Notes under the pieces: generated by a model | Databases searched by the model: none | What the model was told of the DNA's origin: nothing | Seen by the model: only the letters and a program-made list of their open reading frames with translations | NCBI GenBank assembly: GCA_947644475.1 | Contig: CANRZQ010000103.1 | Span: 1 to 8,964 of the forward strand | Direction of reading: 5' to 3' | DNA: 8,964 nucleotides | DNA from: an uncultured Muribaculaceae bacterium | GTDB lineage: Bacteria; Bacteroidota; Bacteroidia; Bacteroidales; Muribaculaceae | Translations under genes and position numbers: made by a program | Shown: positions 7,921 through 8,964 of the stretch, one piece after another | How the letters are laid out: each line of letters begins with the position of its first letter | How positions within the stretch are numbered: position 1 is the stretch's first letter

Positions 7921-7949
7921 TTTGATTTTCAGTTTTTTTCGGTACTTTG
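7921..7949 (+). promoter_or_regulatory. Possible recO promoter
   Basis: TACTTTG (7943-7949) is one base short of the TAnnTTTG -7 consensus. A TTTG at 7921-7924 could serve as a -33 box, but the spacing is about 3 bp shorter than ideal. Transcription would begin near 7953, leaving a leader of only about 17 bases before the TTG start proposed for recO. Confidence 0.42.
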
Positions 7950-7969
7950 CCTGTCAATTTAAGTTAATT

Positions 7970-8692
7970 TTGGAAAATATTCACTGCATAGCGTTGCGCA
8001 CCGTGCGCCATTCCGATTCCACGTCGATTGTCACGGCATGGAGCCGCGAGCGCGGACGCATCGCCATAGCCGTAAATGCCGGCGCAAGCCGCGAGGCTCG
8101 CCGCCGAAGGGCCCTGATGATGCCGCTGGGCATGTTTGAGGGCATCGGCCATTTCAAGCCGGGCGAGGATATCTGCCGCATGTCGGATGTGCGGCTCACG
8201 CCCGGCGCGCCCCCCGTGCAGAGTGCCGTAGGGTCGGTGGTGGCAATGTTTCTGGCCGACTTCCTGGCCACTGTGCTGCGCGACACTCCGCCCGACCCTG
8301 CGATGAGCGACTTCCTCTTTTCCGAGATTGGCTCCATGTCGTCGCTCCCCGAGGCGGCCCTGGCCAATTTCCACCTTATGATTATCTACCGCATGGGCCA
8401 TTTCCTCGGCATCGAGCCGGATTTGTCGGACTATGCCCCCGGGCGGTGGTTCGACATGCGCGAGGCGCGCTTCACAGCCGCCCCACCTCTCCACCGCCAG
8501 GCCCTCGACCCCGACCGCGCCCGCATCGTGGCGCTTCTCTCGCGTCTCCGCCGCCGCAACCTCGCCCGCGTGCGCCTGTCGCGCGCCGACCGCAACACCC
8601 TGCTCGACCACATGCTCGACTACTACGCCCTCCACCACACCTCGCTCTCCACCCTCGCCTCCCTCCCCATCGTCCGCGAAATCTTCACTTAG
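7970..8692 (+). CDS. recO: DNA repair protein RecO
   Basis: RecO acts in the RecF pathway of recombinational repair: it binds single-stranded DNA and SSB, anneals strands, and with RecR helps load RecA at gaps. The 240-residue product has the N-terminal OB-fold pattern CIALRTVRHSDSTSIVTAWSR followed by GRIAIAV (about 6-35, with the domain running to about 78). The C-terminal helical domain has the Bacteroidetes-type landmarks RWFDMREARF (159-168), LSRADRNTLLDHMLDYYALHH (203-223) and the closing SLPIVREIF (231-239). The zinc-binding CxxC pairs of some RecO proteins are absent (only C6 and C69), as I would expect in this phylum. No ATG lies where family alignment needs the start. The TTG at 7970 gives MENIHCIALRTV, the usual distance to the first strand, and fits the promoter-like box just upstream. 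Frame-open sequence before it back to 7922 overlaps that promoter and is not credible protein. The gene is divergent from the giant gene. Confidence 0.92.
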   Translation: MENIHCIALRTVRHSDSTSIVTAWSRERGRIAIAVNAGASREARRRRALMMPLGMFEGIGHFKPGEDICRMSDVRLTPGAPPVQSAVGSVVAMFLADFLATVLRDTPPDPAMSDFLFSEIGSMSSLPEAALANFHLMIIYRMGHFLGIEPDLSDYAPGRWFDMREARFTAAPPLHRQALDPDRARIVALLSRLRRRNLARVRLSRADRNTLLDHMLDYYALHHTSLSTLASLPIVREIFT

Positions 8693-8729
8693 GAACACAA
8701 GCCGTAGGAACACAAGCCTCCGGCTTGTG
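8690..8729. repeat. Direct repeat TAGGAACACAAGCC plus hairpin behind recO
   Basis: TAGGAACACAAGCC occurs twice, at 8690 and 8705 (15-bp period), with the first copy beginning on the recO stop codon. The second copy runs into a perfect 8-bp stem CACAAGCC-TCC-GGCTTGTG (8711-8729). This is the same palindrome as the one behind the urea transporter (940-956). There is no T-run, so terminator function is uncertain. Confidence 0.75.
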
Positions 8730-8814
8730 CCCGAACCGCAAATTTCACAAATTTATCTCCTCTCCTATTCCTCCTGTTCTCCTGTCTTATAAAGAGCAAG
8801 CAGCCTTAATTAGT

Positions 8815-8841
8815 GTTAAATTATGTTAAAAATGGGGGGGG
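8815..8841 (+). promoter_or_regulatory. Second tandem GTTAA site plus G8 tract
   Basis: GTTAAATTATGTTAA (8815-8829) is followed by AAAT and eight G (8834-8841). It matches the site upstream of the giant gene at 13 of 15 positions, with the same 10-bp half-site spacing and the same orientation relative to the downstream gene. It ends 35 bp before the -7 box, against 46 bp at the giant gene. Confidence 0.55.
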
Positions 8842-8864
8842 TAATTTCAAAGTAATATTTTTTG

Positions 8865-8872
8865 TATTTTTG
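8865..8872 (+). promoter_or_regulatory. -7 box of the exported-protein gene at 8897
   Basis: TATTTTTG fits the TAnnTTTG consensus. The start point would be near 8876, about 20 bases before the ATG. No good TTTG -33 box is found at the expected position (8841-8844 reads GTAA), so the promoter may depend on an activator. Confidence 0.55.
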
Positions 8873-8896
8873 CCTTTATAAACACAAAATAATCAT

Positions 8897-8964
8897 ATGC
8901 CAATGAAAAAACTTTTACTTTTTTTGTTCGCAACTGCCGTTGCGGCTCCATCAGCCTTATGTGA
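8897..8964 (+). CDS. N-terminus of an exported protein, cut by the window end
   Basis: Twenty-two codons are visible, reading MPMKKLLLFLFATAVAAP then SALC. A basic MKK is followed by a hydrophobic core and a small-residue region, which is a typical Sec signal peptide. The start could be the ATG at 8897 or the one at 8903 (MKKLLL...), and the latter gives the more usual signal peptide. Cleavage could follow AVAA or PSA. The final C is not in a good lipobox context, so a lipoprotein is less likely but not excluded. Promoter-like and GTTAA/poly-G sequence upstream supports a real gene. The mature protein and its function cannot be seen. Confidence 0.7.
   Translation, partial: MPMKKLLLFLFATAVAAPSALC

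Noticed and set aside
8433..8829. Arg/Pro-rich open frames overlapping the 3' end of recO on + and -
   Set aside because: They are alternative frames of GC-rich recO codons. RecO family motifs fix the real frame.

Overview
The window looks like a chromosomal segment of a fairly GC-rich member of the Bacteroidales. The grounds are promoter elements of the Bacteroidetes TAnnTTTG type, the lack of strong Shine-Dalgarno sites, a RecO of Bacteroidetes type, and a very large exported protein ending in the NLQG...RRQGSK-type tail that I associate with Prevotellaceae and Muribaculaceae. The family-level placement is an inference.

Layout, left to right. (1) The window opens inside a urea transporter gene on + whose first codons lie outside the window. 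(2) After a short stretch of two hairpin-forming repeats comes an MFS transporter on +. (3) A 1760-residue exported protein of unknown function on - converges on it. The 91 bp between the two stop codons are almost wholly taken up by a 32-bp inverted repeat (30/32 paired), a likely two-way terminator. (4) The giant gene and recO (+) diverge from a shared AT-rich region of about 230 bp. It holds a good promoter for the giant gene, a weaker one for recO, and between them a GTTAA-N5-GTTAA direct repeat followed by nine G. (5) After recO comes a 200-bp gap and the first 22 codons of another exported protein (+), cut by the window edge. Its upstream region carries the same GTTAA direct repeat and a run of eight G.

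The urea transporter points to urea uptake, perhaps with a urease operon to the left of the window (not visible). The MFS protein may share its transcript, but its substrate is unknown. recO is a housekeeping repair gene. The most interesting signals are the shared GTTAA/poly-G element upstream of two exported-protein genes, the orphan giant protein, and three different hairpin or inverted-tandem repeat families placed just behind stop codons. I saw no tRNA, rRNA, CRISPR array, transposase gene or phage gene.
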